A stretch of 64,000 nt of DNA. Source: Jannaschia helgolandensis (GTDB lineage: Bacteria; Pseudomonadota; Alphaproteobacteria; Rhodobacterales; Rhodobacteraceae). The stretch is from contig NZ_FNZQ01000001.1 in NCBI RefSeq assembly GCF_900109285.1, positions 525,001 through 589,000 of the forward strand, in the 5' to 3' direction. Below, piece by piece: positions 29,435 through 39,072 of this stretch (within the stretch, counting starts at the first letter, position 1; every line of letters begins with the position of its first letter). Position numbers and translations under genes: made by a program. Below the pieces are notes generated by a model that saw nothing but the letters and a program-made list of their open reading frames with translations, did no database searches and had not been told where the DNA came from.

Positions 29435-29992
29435 TCACTCTCCGCCGATGGATTCCACTGTCAGGTTGCCATTTGTATAGACACAGATGTCCGCCGCGAT
29501 CGCCATCGCCTTGCGCGCCACGTCCTCGGCCGACAGATCGCCATCCATCATGGCGCGGGCGGCAGCGAGGGCATAATTACCGCCCGATCCGATGGCCGCG
29601 ACGCCATTTTCCGGTTCCAGCACATCCCCCGCTCCGGTGATGATCAACAGGTCGGTGCCGTCGGTGACGATCAGCATCGCCTCCAGCTTCTGCAGATATT
29701 TGTCCGTGCGCCAGTCCTTGGCAAGTTCCACGCTGGCACGGGCCAGTTGTCCGGGCGTGGCTTCCAGCTTGGTTTCCAGCCTCTCTAACAGGGTGAAAGC
29801 ATCGGCGGTCGATCCGGCGAAACCCGCGACGACGCTATGACCACCCGGCGACAGGCGTCGCACCTTGCGGGCAGTGCCTTTGATGACGGTCTGGCCAAGG
29901 CTGACCTGACCGTCGCCCGCGACCACCACGCGGCCCGCCTTGCGGACGCCGATAATCGTGGTGCCGTGCCAGCCGGGGAAGTCGTCAGCCAT
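29435..29992 (-). CDS. hslV: ATP-dependent protease peptidase subunit HslV
   Basis: 185 residues. A proteasome-like threonine peptidase. The sequence [10 protein letters not shown] shows the expected processing site before the catalytic Thr at position 11 or 12. Other family segments are [32 protein letters not shown] and [13 protein letters not shown]. It is the first gene of the hslVU pair. Confidence 0.97.
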   Translation of the reverse strand: MADDFPGWHGTTIIGVRKAGRVVVAGDGQVSLGQTVIKGTARKVRRLSPGGHSVVAGFAGSTADAFTLLERLETKLEATPGQLARASVELAKDWRTDKYLQKLEAMLIVTDGTDLLIITGAGDVLEPENGVAAIGSGGNYALAAARAMMDGDLSAEDVARKAMAIAADICVYTNGNLTVESIGGE

Positions 29993-30061
29993 ATGTTCGC
30001 TCCGTCGTCGGTTTCGTGCCTGATATGGGACGCTCAGGCGCAGGATGCCAGAGGCGTCACG

Positions 30062-30637
30062 TCAGCGCGCCGTCGCGACGTTGTCCGCATTTCCGAAAAT
30101 CCGGGCGTGGTGGTCACGCAGATAGATGCGCAGCCATGGCGTGAAAATATCCGGGCGGGCCTCGATTTCGCTCGTCAGACTGGAGAGTTCGGCCCATCGG
30201 GTCGCCTGAACCTCTTCCGGGTTCGGCTGGATGGTCAGGGCCTGATCGGTTCGGGCGACGAAGATTTCGGCGACCTCATGTTCGATCATGCCGCCCCCCA
30301 CGTCGGCGCGGTATTCAATCGCCGGTCGTGGAGACAGGGTCAGCCCGGTAATCCCCAACTCCTCGGTCAGACGCCGGGAGGCGCAGGCAGCGGAAGCTTC
30401 GTTCCATTGCGGATGGGTGCAGCAGGTGTTCGCCCACAGGCCAGGGGTATGGTATTTTCCTGCCGCGCGGCGCTGGATCAGCAGATGGCCATTGGCAACG
30501 ACAAAGACCGAGACGGCCTTGTGACGTAACCCTTGCCGATGCGCCGCCAGTTTTTCCACAGGCGTCAATTTGCCGTTCACCCAAGCGGGGATCATGGTCT
30601 GGGCACCGGCATCCGGAGTGAGGGTCGTAGGAGTCAT
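30062..30637 (-). CDS. idi: Isopentenyl-diphosphate delta-isomerase (type I)
   Basis: 191 residues from ATG 30637, which has AGAGG 4-5 nt upstream; an ATG 14 codons later (MIPAWV) is also possible. It interconverts IPP and DMAPP for isoprenoids such as quinones and carotenoids. Family motifs: RHKAVSVFV, the active-site NTCCTHP with a catalytic Cys near 72-73, a Nudix-like RRLTEELGI and the EHEVAEIF glutamate region. The open frame continues upstream for 82 codons, but that part has no resemblance to the family. Confidence 0.92.
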   Translation of the reverse strand: MTPTTLTPDAGAQTMIPAWVNGKLTPVEKLAAHRQGLRHKAVSVFVVANGHLLIQRRAAGKYHTPGLWANTCCTHPQWNEASAACASRRLTEELGITGLTLSPRPAIEYRADVGGGMIEHEVAEIFVARTDQALTIQPNPEEVQATRWAELSSLTSEIEARPDIFTPWLRIYLRDHHARIFGNADNVATAR

Positions 30638-30971
30638 GAGGCCTCTGCGGCTGGTCCCATCGGAGTCATCGGGCGTCAGCCCACAAGACAGAGCGCACGA
30701 TGTCCTGCATAATGGGTCTGAGGGCAGAGGCCCAGTACCTCTGTCAACCGTCTGTCGACAAGGGCGGTGGGTGGTAGAATAACGGTTTGTCCGTTCGCAT
30801 ACATTGACAGTCTTCTCTACCAAGTGGGCATGAAAGGCTGGGAATTGCCGCGCCGGGACGATCTGACACAGGCGAACTGCCATATCTGACAGAGAATTGT
30901 GTTGCCGATCAGCGGCTCTGAGTGTTCATCTTGATGAACGACTATATCCGCAGAACCCACGGGAGTGCCGA
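30638..30971. promoter_or_regulatory. Intergenic region between divergent idi and cytochrome c
   Basis: 334 bp without a credible gene. It must contain the promoters of idi (left) and the cytochrome c gene (right). The only clear structure is the inverted repeat at 30924-30939. I looked for TGT-N12-ACA photosynthesis-type operators and did not find one with correct spacing. Confidence 0.5.
30924..30939. repeat. Inverted repeat upstream of the cytochrome c gene
   Basis: GTTCATC-TT-GATGAAC: 7-bp perfect arms with a 2-nt centre, ending 32 bp before the cytochrome start, followed by ACTATAT. The position suits an operator or a leader hairpin. Confidence 0.5.
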
Positions 30972-31412
30972 ATGAAACAGAGCCTTTACATGATCGCAGC
31001 GATTCTTTTCGCCGGTCCCGCGCTGGCCGACGCCCATCTTACCGCGACCGGCGATGCCGCCGAGGGCGAAAAGGCGTTCCGCCAGTGCCAGTCGTGCCAC
31101 GTGGTTCAGAATGCAGATGGCGAAGTGCTCGCGGGTCGCGCCGCGAAAACCGGGCCGAATCTGTTTGACGTCGTGGGACGCGAGGCCGGGTCTGTCGAAG
31201 ACTTCCGGTACTCCGACCTGATGGTGGCCGCAGGCGAAGCCGGAATGATCTACGATGAATCCAGTTTCATGGCCTACGTCATGGACCCGACGAATTATCT
31301 CCGGGAAGTCACGGGCGAGACTTCGGGCCGATCCAAGATGAGCTACAAGGTTCGCAAGGAAGAAGATGCACTGAACCTCTATGCGTTTCTGGCACAGTTC
31401 TCGGATCAGTAA
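30972..31412 (+). CDS. Cytochrome c2-type periplasmic electron carrier
   Basis: 146 residues. A Sec signal peptide (about 1-21, ending ALADA) leads a class I c-type cytochrome: heme-binding CQSCH at 39-43 and the axial methionine Met123 in KMSYK. The fold is of the larger c2/c550 type (TGPNLFDVVGREAGS). Such proteins carry electrons from the bc1 complex to oxidases. GGGAG lies 6-7 nt before the ATG at 30972; the frame is open further upstream but without family sequence. Ends 3 bp before the convergent thiQ. Confidence 0.92.
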   Translation: MKQSLYMIAAILFAGPALADAHLTATGDAAEGEKAFRQCQSCHVVQNADGEVLAGRAAKTGPNLFDVVGREAGSVEDFRYSDLMVAAGEAGMIYDESSFMAYVMDPTNYLREVTGETSGRSKMSYKVRKEEDALNLYAFLAQFSDQ

Positions 31413-31415
31413 CCG

Positions 31416-32108
31416 TCACCCCAGATAGGCGCGCAATGCAGGCGTAGGGTCGTCGAACAATGCTCCGGTCGCGACTGGCGGCTCCAGCACACCGTCTGAA
31501 ATCAGGGCTGTCCGGTCGGCAATCATCCGCGCGTCTTCCGGCGCGTGGGTGACCATCAGAACCGACAGTCCTTCGGACTTTGCCGTATCGCGCAGCAGCG
31601 TCAGCATCTCGGACCGCAACGCCGGGCCAAGTGCTGAAAACGGCTCGTCCAGCAAAAGCCAGGGCCGACCTCTCAGCAGGGCACGGGCCAGGGCAGCGCG
31701 GCTTTGCTGTCCGCCCGACAGATCGCGGGGCAGACGGTTGCCCATGCCGGTCAGGCCGACACGCTCCAGAACCGAATCACGGGCGATTTTCTGGTCCGAT
31801 GTCAGCCGCAGATCCGGACGCAGGCCCAGCCCGACGTTTTGCGCGACGGTCAGGTGCGGAAACAGGTTCTGATCCTGAAACAGCAGCGAGAGGGGGCGCT
31901 CTCCGGGAGGCAGATCGGTGATGTCCTTCCCGTCGACCGTGATACGACCAGCGGCAGGGGGCAGAAATCCGGCGATGGCAGCCAGCAACGTGGACTTTCC
32001 CGATCCGCTTGCACCCATGAGCGCGGTGATGCCGCCTTCGTCGAAGACAGTATCCGCAAAAAGCTGAAATTCCCCTTGTTCGAGACGGATCTGGTCAAGT
32101 TTAAGCAC
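31416..32108 (-). CDS. thiQ: Thiamine ABC transporter ATP-binding protein ThiQ
   Basis: 230 residues. Walker A GASGSGKS is at 32-39, and the LSGGQQSRAALARALL signature and LLDEPFSALG Walker B follow. GTG at 32108 overlaps the thiP stop by 8 nt and starts at the conserved LKLDQIRLE; the longer frame lies inside thiP. It energises uptake of thiamine or TPP with ThiB and ThiP. Confidence 0.94.
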   Translation of the reverse strand: MLKLDQIRLEQGEFQLFADTVFDEGGITALMGASGSGKSTLLAAIAGFLPPAAGRITVDGKDITDLPPGERPLSLLFQDQNLFPHLTVAQNVGLGLRPDLRLTSDQKIARDSVLERVGLTGMGNRLPRDLSGGQQSRAALARALLRGRPWLLLDEPFSALGPALRSEMLTLLRDTAKSEGLSVLMVTHAPEDARMIADRTALISDGVLEPPVATGALFDDPTPALRAYLG

Positions 32109-33630
32109 GGCGCCCCCCGCGTTCGAACAGCCAGAACAATCCGAGAGACAACAGTACAAGAAGGAGGGCGGCCGCCTTGGCGTCGTCCATCCGATAGGCC
32201 CCCATCAGTTGATACAACACCAGCGGCAAAGTTGCCTGATCAGGCGAAGCAAACAGAGCAATCACCCCCAGGTCACCCGCCGCCAGAGCCGCTGTCAGCC
32301 CGGCGGCAAAGCCCCCAGGTCGCCGCAGGCGCGGGATGGCAACAAGACGCACCCAGGTCAGCCCCGCAATTCCCAACGATTCCGACAGGCGTCCGTAATC
32401 GTCACGCAGGTCCCGCATCGCGGGGATCAAGGCGCGAAGGGCAAATGGCAGGGCGAAAATTGTGTTCACGAAGGTCGTCACCGGCAAGGCCAATGACACT
32501 GGGTTTATCCACGGCAGCAGAAGAATATAGAGACCGGTGCCCAGAACCAGAGGCGACGCTGCGATGGAAAGCGACCCGACCACTTCGATCCACCCCCCCC
32601 GAGGCAGGTCGACAATGGCTTTGGACATGAAAAATGCCAGAGTCAGGGTCGATGCGGCTGCAACCAGTGCCACGATCAGGGACCGCAGTGCTGCGGCCCA
32701 GACACCTGCGCTCAGGCCGGTCAGGTTCAACACCCCTTCGCCCAGAACCAGGATCATGGGCACGAGAAGGAACATGCAGGCCAAAGCGATCACGGCAATG
32801 TCCTGTGCGCGCAGGCCAAGTCCTCGACTGTCCCAGCGGGGGATGGCCCGGTCCAACCCGGCACCGAACCCGGAAGGCAGCGTCAGACGGAGCGATACAA
32901 GGGCGGCAGTGCCCCCGATGACCAGCTGCACGGCACCCAGGAGGGCAGCGCGGGACAGGTCGAAATCGAAGCGAAAAGCCTGATAGATCGCCAGTTCCAC
33001 AGTCGTTGCCCGCGGGCCGCCGCCGAGGGCAAGCGCAACTGCGAAAGATGTCGTGCTGATCAGGAAGATCACGAGGAAGATGCCCGGAACGACGGCCCGC
33101 AACATTGGCCATTCCAGACGGCGGAACGTATCGGTAGCCGTGAAGTCCAGCGATGCGGCCAGCCGCAACCGCTCGCCCGGTATCGACAGCCAGCCTTGCA
33201 GGATCAGGCGGGTTGCAAGCGGCATGTTGAAGAAGACATGGGCCAGGATAACGCCCTGCCAACCATAGATAGAGACTGTTTCAACGCCGATCCAACCCAA
33301 GGCCGTGTTCACGATGCCGGATCGTCCGAAAACCGCGATAAGTCCTAGGACTGCGACAATCACCGGCAGAATGAACGGCGCGCCCAGCAGCACGATGACC
33401 ATGCTGCGCCCGATAAAGCGGCGACGCGCCAGCGCGCGGGCAATAGGCACGGCCAGCAGGACCGAGATACCGGCGGACAAGGCGGCTTGCCACAACGTAA
33501 ACCACAGAGCGCCCCAGTCCGACGGGTCGAGGCCGCCCCAGCCTTCGGCCCGCCAGGCGACCGCACTCAGCGGCAGCAAAAGGGCACCCGCGACGATGAT
33601 CGCGGCGATCAATCCGAGGCGGGCGCCCAT
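32101..33630 (-). CDS. thiP: Thiamine ABC transporter permease ThiP
   Basis: 509 residues with about twelve hydrophobic segments in two permease halves, as in fused ThiP/FbpB-type proteins; an EAA-like loop occurs in each half (for example around EWPMLRAVVPGIFL and AIPRLRRPGGFAAGL). It sits in the inner membrane between ThiB and ThiQ. It begins 5 nt after the thiB stop. Confidence 0.94.
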   Translation of the reverse strand: MGARLGLIAAIIVAGALLLPLSAVAWRAEGWGGLDPSDWGALWFTLWQAALSAGISVLLAVPIARALARRRFIGRSMVIVLLGAPFILPVIVAVLGLIAVFGRSGIVNTALGWIGVETVSIYGWQGVILAHVFFNMPLATRLILQGWLSIPGERLRLAASLDFTATDTFRRLEWPMLRAVVPGIFLVIFLISTTSFAVALALGGGPRATTVELAIYQAFRFDFDLSRAALLGAVQLVIGGTAALVSLRLTLPSGFGAGLDRAIPRWDSRGLGLRAQDIAVIALACMFLLVPMILVLGEGVLNLTGLSAGVWAAALRSLIVALVAAASTLTLAFFMSKAIVDLPRGGWIEVVGSLSIAASPLVLGTGLYILLLPWINPVSLALPVTTFVNTIFALPFALRALIPAMRDLRDDYGRLSESLGIAGLTWVRLVAIPRLRRPGGFAAGLTAALAAGDLGVIALFASPDQATLPLVLYQLMGAYRMDDAKAAALLLVLLSLGLFWLFERGGRRA

Positions 33631-33635
33631 TTGGG

Positions 33636-34613
33636 TCAGCGTCCCAGTCCGGCCTCGAACTCGGCCACGACGATATCGCGCAGAGCTTCGGCCTCGGCGG
33701 AATCGTAAATCAGGGCGACGTCGGGCAGGGGCAGATTGGCGAAACCTGCGGGCATCTTGGCCGGGTCCAGCTTGGCGGGCAGGGACCAGTTGCCTTCGGG
33801 AATGATGCTCTGGAAGTCTTCGGTCAGGATGAAATCCATGAAAGCCTGCGCCAAATCGGGTTGATCTGTCATGGCCAGTTGCGCGGCGGTTTCCACCATG
33901 ACGTAGTGACCCTCGGGGAAGATCGCGGCCTTCTTGGTTTCATCCCCTTCGGCAATGATATGATAGGCCGGGCTGGTCGTATAGCTGAGTACCATGTCAA
34001 CCTCGCCTTCGGTGAACATGCCATAGGCTTCGGACCACCCCTTCGTGACGGTCACGATCTTGGGGGCCAGCTTTGCCCAGGCGGCTTCGGCATCGTCGCC
34101 GAACACCTTGTGAATCCACAGGGCAAGGGCCAGTCCGGAAACGCTGGTACGCGGGTCCTGAATGGCAATCCGCAACGTATCCGGGGCATCCAGCAAAGCC
34201 TGAAAACTAGCGGGAGCGTCCATTTTCGTAGCGTCGTAGACGAAGGCGGTGTGCCCCCAGTTGAAAGGAAGGAACGTATCGTCCGTCCAGTCGACCGGCA
34301 TGGTCAGCCCGTCAATCATGACGTTATGCGGTGCGAACAGCCCGGTCTGGCGTGCGCGTTCGGCGTCATCGGTATTCAGTCCGATCACGACGTCGGCGCG
34401 TGTCGCATCACCCTCCAGACGCAAGCGCGGCAGCAAATCGCCGGTAACATATTCGATTTCGCAGCCGCACTTGGTCTCAAAAGCTTGTTTGATAGCTGGG
34501 CCGGGGCCCCACTCGCTGGCAAAGTAGTCAGGGGCATAGATCGTCAGCGGTTCCGCAGTGGCGGCAGCCGTCAATAGGCTCAGGCCCGCAGCGATGGTGG
34601 TGGTCAGTTTCAT
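33636..34613 (-). CDS. thiB: Thiamine-binding periplasmic protein ThiB
   Basis: 325 residues with a Sec signal (about 1-20, LSLLTAAATA). The mature part begins PLTIYAPDYFASEWGPGPAI, typical of ThiB, and the protein belongs to the extracellular solute-binding family 1. It is the first gene of thiBPQ and follows a TPP riboswitch, which supports thiamine/TPP as substrate. Confidence 0.94.
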   Translation of the reverse strand: MKLTTTIAAGLSLLTAAATAEPLTIYAPDYFASEWGPGPAIKQAFETKCGCEIEYVTGDLLPRLRLEGDATRADVVIGLNTDDAERARQTGLFAPHNVMIDGLTMPVDWTDDTFLPFNWGHTAFVYDATKMDAPASFQALLDAPDTLRIAIQDPRTSVSGLALALWIHKVFGDDAEAAWAKLAPKIVTVTKGWSEAYGMFTEGEVDMVLSYTTSPAYHIIAEGDETKKAAIFPEGHYVMVETAAQLAMTDQPDLAQAFMDFILTEDFQSIIPEGNWSLPAKLDPAKMPAGFANLPLPDVALIYDSAEAEALRDIVVAEFEAGLGR

Positions 34614-34655
34614 CTCTCACTCCCATGGCGACGGACGGGGGTAGGAGCATGAGAC

Positions 34656-34744
34656 ATCGCACCTTCCCTCCGCCGGTCTTAACCGGTTCAGGTTCAACGG
34701 GTCCGCATGCGCATCTCAGCCGGTGAAGGCCCCCCGAGGTGGGT
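34656..34744 (-). ncRNA. TPP (THI-box) riboswitch upstream of thiBPQ
   Basis: Read on the minus strand, the element has the two conserved blocks of the TPP aptamer: CTGAGA (plus-strand 34714-34719) and ACCTGAACCGGTTAAGACCG followed by GCGGAGGGAA (about 34666-34693). The closing P1 stem pairs 34736-34741 with 34660-34665. It ends about 45 bp before the thiB start, so ligand binding probably controls translation or early termination of thiBPQ. Confidence 0.95.
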
Positions 34745-34789
34745 TCTGGATAGCGCCCTTGCCCTGTGGGGTCCAGTGAAGGATTTCAG

Positions 34790-34822
34790 GGGTGATTTAC
34801 GGGTGATCCACGGGTGATCTGC
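34790..34822. repeat. Three 11-bp tandem repeats upstream of the TPP riboswitch
   Basis: GGGTGATTTAC (34790-34800), GGGTGATCCAC (34801-34811) and GGGTGATCTGC (34812-34822): a perfect GGGTGAT core repeated exactly every 11 bp. It lies 46 bp upstream of the riboswitch, about where the thiBPQ promoter should be. A protein binding one face of the helix is possible. Confidence 0.6.
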
Positions 34823-35131
34823 GTCATACCCAAAAAATGCACAGAAATTAGTCTTGTCGTGAGGGATGGTGCGGTGCTCGGATCCGTCCAAGCGGGAAGC
34901 GGTGCTCCGAGGAAGGCATTCCGGCCGGGCGGAGCTGCCATTGGCCGATGCCGCCCCGCAGGTTCTGCCGTCAGATCGAGACTGCCCGGCTTGTCCCGTG
35001 GATCGCGGATGCGCCGCGCGCGCGTTCCCGGAGCTGAATGTCGCGGGCGCGCGCCGCGAAGAACGGGTCCGGGCCGACGCAGACCCGGGCGCCTCGTCGA
35101 TGCGATGGCAGGACGGATTTCGAAGGTCGTT
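34823..35131. other. Region without a recognisable gene
   Basis: 309 bp between the repeats upstream of thiBPQ and the 3' end of the TPR gene. Several open frames cross it because it is very GC-rich, but none has recognisable protein sequence or a good start site. No terminator hairpin with a T-run was seen. Confidence 0.5.
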
Positions 35132-36406
35132 TCACAGGCCGGCCACGAGGTTCCTGGTCAGTGCGCCGGGCCGCGTGATCGACAGGACCGTCCGGGCCTC
35201 TTGCCGTCGACCGTCGCGAACGAGGCACGCCGCGAGGGAGAAGTCTATCAGATCGCGCTGTGCGTTCGAGCCGCCGATACGGGCGTGATCGTGCATCGCC
35301 TCGCCGAAGTGCGCTGCGGCCCGTGCCCAGTTTCCGTCCTCCATCTCGCGATAGGCCGTCGCGATCGTTCGTGTCATGTCGCCCACCGGCCCCGTCGCGC
35401 AGTCGATAATGGCGTCGAGAGCATCCCGATTCCCACCGCGCGCATGGGCGATCGCCGCGTGGACATCGGCGAAGGCGAGGCCCGGTTTCGGAAACCGGGC
35501 TAGTGCATAAGCACTCAGGGTCTTCCATCGCTCCGCCGGTACATCGACGCCGACAAGTTCGGCCCGGAACAGCAGCGCGGCTGCATCCGTCAGCACATTG
35601 AGAGGCGGACCTTGGCTGCTTTCCGGCGAAATCCCCTCGTCCAGGACCTGCCACATCCGGTCCAGGTCACCGGTTTCCAGCGACCATAGCCCGACATGCC
35701 AGGAGACGTGGTTGTAGAGGATTCCGGACCGGTCATAGGTCCGTGACCAGTCCGACAGGTATTCGAGTCCCTCCCGATCCTGAAGGTTCTCGTAGTAGAG
35801 ATGCGCCCGGATATGTGCGGAATGCGCGCTGTCCGGATTGGCGGCAAGCGCGGCCTCGACGTTGGTTTCCGCAGCCGCCAGTTGCCCGACCTCCAACTGG
35901 GCGAATGCCAGTTGCGCGCGGCACCACCAGTTGTCGCCATAGTGGGGCGCCAGACGCGAGACGAAAGCCAACTGTTCCGCCTCGCGCCCGGGCAGGCCGG
36001 AAAAACCGATCAGGCCGAAGACGCTCGTGCACATCTGTGCGATCAACACGTCCGTCGGCCATTCCTCGACGTGTTCATAGACGGCGGCCCGCGCCGCGGC
36101 CGCCTTTCCCTCCAGCAAAAGGCCGGACGCATTTATGTGCGAGCGTTCGCGCGCGCCGAGGCCGGACGCCAGGTCGCGGGCGCGTGCCAGGCTTGCCATG
36201 ACCCGGTCGGGACGCGCGCGCATCTGCATGTCGCGGGCGATCCCGATATGAGCGAGCGCAAATCCCTCGTCGGCGTCGATCGCCGCCTGAAAGGCATCGG
36301 CCACGCCCGGCTCCGCGCCCAGAAACCTGTGGACGCCGAGGTCGTAGGCGTTTCGCGCCTGCGGCGACCGCGTGCCGATGGAATTCTCGTATGCATCGTC
36401 GAGCAT
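35132..36406 (-). CDS. TPR protein of the TTC38-like family
   Basis: 424 residues. It resembles the tetratricopeptide-repeat protein 38 family: [79 protein letters not shown] and [17 protein letters not shown] are helical-repeat segments. The function in bacteria is unknown; a role as a scaffold is only inference. The start at 36406 has GGAAGG upstream. It stands alone, divergent from aroC, and is GC-richer than most of the window (42 of 60 G+C in 35341-35400), so recent acquisition is possible. Confidence 0.7.
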   Translation of the reverse strand: MLDDAYENSIGTRSPQARNAYDLGVHRFLGAEPGVADAFQAAIDADEGFALAHIGIARDMQMRARPDRVMASLARARDLASGLGARERSHINASGLLLEGKAAAARAAVYEHVEEWPTDVLIAQMCTSVFGLIGFSGLPGREAEQLAFVSRLAPHYGDNWWCRAQLAFAQLEVGQLAAAETNVEAALAANPDSAHSAHIRAHLYYENLQDREGLEYLSDWSRTYDRSGILYNHVSWHVGLWSLETGDLDRMWQVLDEGISPESSQGPPLNVLTDAAALLFRAELVGVDVPAERWKTLSAYALARFPKPGLAFADVHAAIAHARGGNRDALDAIIDCATGPVGDMTRTIATAYREMEDGNWARAAAHFGEAMHDHARIGGSNAQRDLIDFSLAACLVRDGRRQEARTVLSITRPGALTRNLVAGL

Positions 36407-36558
36407 GTCAGGTTCCTTCCCGGACGCGGACGCGTCAAAGACTGGCAGTGTCGCCGGTTCCAAGTCAACACGCCGGACGGTTTGACGGGAGCGCCGCCGG
36501 GCGGGGCGGTTGCGTGGAATGCGCGGGATGGCTAAGCCGTCGCGCGAGGAGAGCGCCC

Positions 36559-37662
36559 ATGTCGATGAACACCTTCGGTCACCTGTTTCGCGTCACGACT
36601 TGGGGCGAGAGCCATGGGCCTGCGCTGGGCGCCACGGTGGACGGCTGCCCACCGGGTGTTCCAGTCACTGCGGATGGCATCCAGCAATGGTTGAACAAGC
36701 GCAAACCGGGTCAGTCCAAGCACACGACGCAGCGCAAGGAAGCCGATGAAGTCGAGATTCTGTCGGGCGTGTTCGAAGGCGTCAGCACCGGCACTCCGAT
36801 TCAGTTGATGATCCGCAACACCGATCAGCGGTCCAGGGATTACGGCGATATCATCGAAAAATTCCGGCCCGGCCACGCGGACATCACCTATTGGCAGAAA
36901 TACGGCGTTCGCGATTATCGCGGCGGCGGCCGGTCTTCGGCGCGGGAGACAGCGGCGCGCGTCGCGGCCGGGGGCGTGGCGCGATCGGCGCTGGGACATC
37001 TGCTGCCAGACGTGCGGATCACCGGGTACATGGTCCAGATGGGTGAGCTGGAAATCGACCGCAGCCGATTCGACTGGGATGCGATCGGGCGTAACGACTT
37101 CTGGTGTCCCGACCCCGTCGCCGCAGAGGAATTCGCGGATCATCTGGATTGGCTGCGTAAGGACGATCACAATTCGGTCGGCGCGGTCATCGAATGCGTT
37201 GCGCGCGGGTTGCCTGTCGGTCTGGGTGCGCCGGTCTATGGCAAGCTGGACACCGATCTGGCCGCCGCGATGATGTCGATCAATGCTGTCAAGGGCGTCG
37301 AGATCGGCGAAGGCATGAACGCCGCCCGCCTGACCGGACGGAGCAACGCCGACGAGATTTCAATGGGACCTGACGGCCCGGTTTATTCGTCGAACCATTC
37401 GGGCGGAATTCTGGGCGGCATCAGCACCGGCCAGGACGTTGTGGTGCGGTTCGCGGTCAAGCCGACCTCGTCCATCCTGTCGGAACGGCGCACGATCACC
37501 AAGTCCGGTGAAGATACCACCATCGTCACCAAGGGCCGCCACGACCCCTGCGTCGGTATCCGTGCCGTGCCGGTTGGTGAGGCGATGATGGCCTGCGTCG
37601 TGCTGGATCACTTTCTGCTGCACCGCGGTCAGGTCGGCGGTGCGGGCGGGGTGATCGGTTAG
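36559..37662 (+). CDS. aroC: Chorismate synthase
   Basis: 367 residues. It converts EPSP to chorismate with reduced FMN. The N-terminus [20 protein letters not shown] and the signature segments [29 protein letters not shown] and [14 protein letters not shown] are all present. AGGAG lies 7 nt before the ATG at 36559. The last 4 bp overlap the convergent EamA transporter gene. Confidence 0.97.
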   Translation: MSMNTFGHLFRVTTWGESHGPALGATVDGCPPGVPVTADGIQQWLNKRKPGQSKHTTQRKEADEVEILSGVFEGVSTGTPIQLMIRNTDQRSRDYGDIIEKFRPGHADITYWQKYGVRDYRGGGRSSARETAARVAAGGVARSALGHLLPDVRITGYMVQMGELEIDRSRFDWDAIGRNDFWCPDPVAAEEFADHLDWLRKDDHNSVGAVIECVARGLPVGLGAPVYGKLDTDLAAAMMSINAVKGVEIGEGMNAARLTGRSNADEISMGPDGPVYSSNHSGGILGGISTGQDVVVRFAVKPTSSILSERRTITKSGEDTTIVTKGRHDPCVGIRAVPVGEAMMACVVLDHFLLHRGQVGGAGGVIG

Positions 37663-38528
37663 GCCCGTTTCAGGCGGCTGAGCTGTACCGCCAGTATCCC
37701 GAAGGTCACGATCACGACGCCGACGATATCTAATGGTCCCAGCCGTTCGCCCAGAAGAGCCCAGGCGATGACGACGCCGAAGAACGGATTGAGGAAGTGG
37801 AACGTCGCGGCAGGTGTTGCGCCGATGCGGGCGACCAGAAGGAACCAGATCCAGGTGGCGGCCAAGCCGGGGATCAGCGTGGTATAGGCGAACGCCGCGA
37901 TCAGACGGGGGGTCCAGATGACATCCCAGGTTTCCAGAACAAGACCGACAGGCAGGAGTGCGGACGCCCCGACCAGCATCTGGAGGCCGACCACCATCAA
38001 CAGATTGCCCCCTCCGGATGCGCCGCGCACCGATAGCGTGGCGATGGTTAACGCGATCACGGCCAAGAGACCCATGGCAATTCCGGTCAGATCGGCCCCG
38101 CCCTGCAACCGTGTCCCCATGATGAGAAGGACGCCGAACGTTCCGGCCAGCAGGCCCGCGACACCCAGCAGGCGTGTGCGTTCGGAAAAGATCACCCAGT
38201 TCGCCAGTGCCACCAGAAGCGGCAGGGAGGATGCGATGATGGCGGCCAGCGAGGCTTCGATCCATTGCATCGCCACAAAATTCAGACCCAGATAAAGAGC
38301 GTTCTGGCAGATGCCGAAGACGATCACTGCCCGCCACTGGCCGCGCGTCAGCTGCATTCGTTGTCCGATGGCATAGGCGATGGCGATGCCCAGCATACCC
38401 GATATGGCGAACCGCAAGGCCAGCGACAGGATCGGCGGCGCCTCGGCCACGATGATGCGGGCCGAGGTGAACGCCGACGACCACATCAGAGCGAACAGAA
38501 GACCGTAAAGAAGAGAGCGCAGGTCCAT
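37659..38528 (-). CDS. EamA/DMT-family transporter
   Basis: 289 residues with about ten hydrophobic segments and two EamA repeats (for example the [12 protein letters not shown] end of the first and the [18 protein letters not shown] end of the second). The family exports metabolites such as amino acids; the substrate cannot be told. The start at 38528 begins at the first helix; an ATG 14 codons upstream is possible, and neither has a strong ribosome-binding site. Confidence 0.85.
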   Translation of the reverse strand: MDLRSLLYGLLFALMWSSAFTSARIIVAEAPPILSLALRFAISGMLGIAIAYAIGQRMQLTRGQWRAVIVFGICQNALYLGLNFVAMQWIEASLAAIIASSLPLLVALANWVIFSERTRLLGVAGLLAGTFGVLLIMGTRLQGGADLTGIAMGLLAVIALTIATLSVRGASGGGNLLMVVGLQMLVGASALLPVGLVLETWDVIWTPRLIAAFAYTTLIPGLAATWIWFLLVARIGATPAATFHFLNPFFGVVIAWALLGERLGPLDIVGVVIVTFGILAVQLSRLKRA

Positions 38529-38607
38529 GACGTATCCGAGCGGTGTATATACGGGCCAGACCCTGACCATTTCATACGGATGAGCAAGGTGCGGTCGGTC
38601 TGGGCAA

Positions 38608-38633
38608 GAAAAAAGGCCCCGCGAGGAGGCCTT
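38608..38633 (-). terminator. Intrinsic terminator of the HU gene
   Basis: On the minus strand AAGGCC pairs with GGCCTT (38628-38633 with 38613-38618) around a 9-nt loop, followed by TTTT. It lies 32-58 bp past the HU stop. Confidence 0.8.
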
Positions 38634-38665
38634 GGTTCATCTTGTTTGATGGATAGTGAACCCGA

Positions 38666-38956
38666 TTATTCGTTGACAGAATCCTTGAGAGCCTTGGCGA
38701 TCGTCATCTTGACGACCTTGTCGGCGTCCTTCTTGAACTGCTCGCCCGTGGCGGGGTTGCGAACCATCCGCTCGGGACGTTCGCGGCACATGATCTTGCC
38801 AACACCGGGCAGGGTCACGGCACCGCCGGCAGACACTTCCTCGGTGATGATCGAAACGATTGCATCCAGCGCGCCGGATGCGGTTTTCTTATCCGCATCC
38901 ATCTTATCGGCCAGAGCGGCGACAAGTTGCGTCTTGGTCATCGGTTTGTTGGCCAT
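38666..38956 (-). CDS. HU-family DNA-binding protein
   Basis: 96 residues, one HU/IHF domain. It has the N-terminal helices (TKTQLVAALADKM) and the DNA-binding arm region (VTLPGVGKIMCRERPERMVRNPATGE). The arm has RNPATGE where typical HU has RNPQTGE, so it binds and bends DNA without strong sequence preference by family knowledge. AGGGAG precedes the ATG, and a terminator follows: a single-gene unit. Confidence 0.92.
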   Translation of the reverse strand: MANKPMTKTQLVAALADKMDADKKTASGALDAIVSIITEEVSAGGAVTLPGVGKIMCRERPERMVRNPATGEQFKKDADKVVKMTIAKALKDSVNE

Positions 38957-39072
38957 GTGGCTCTCCCTTTCCCCGTAGGGACTTGCTTGAATCGCTGGAC
39001 CTTAACCCGTGAATTCACCGGGTCACAAGATTTTGTATGTCTGAAATTCACGAGAACGGGTGGAAATCCACC

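Noticed and set aside
30638-30971. PpsR/CrtJ-type TGT-N12-ACA operator near idi and the cytochrome
   Set aside because: TGT and ACA triplets occur but only with N10 or N16 spacing; no photosynthesis genes are in the window.
34866-35288. 140-codon plus-strand open frame downstream of the TPR gene
   Set aside because: Arg/Ala/Pro-rich without family resemblance and partly opposite the TPR gene; treated as chance.
39059-39072. Hairpin GGTGG-AAAT-CCACC after amn
   Set aside because: Short stem with no T-run on either strand; not enough for a terminator call.
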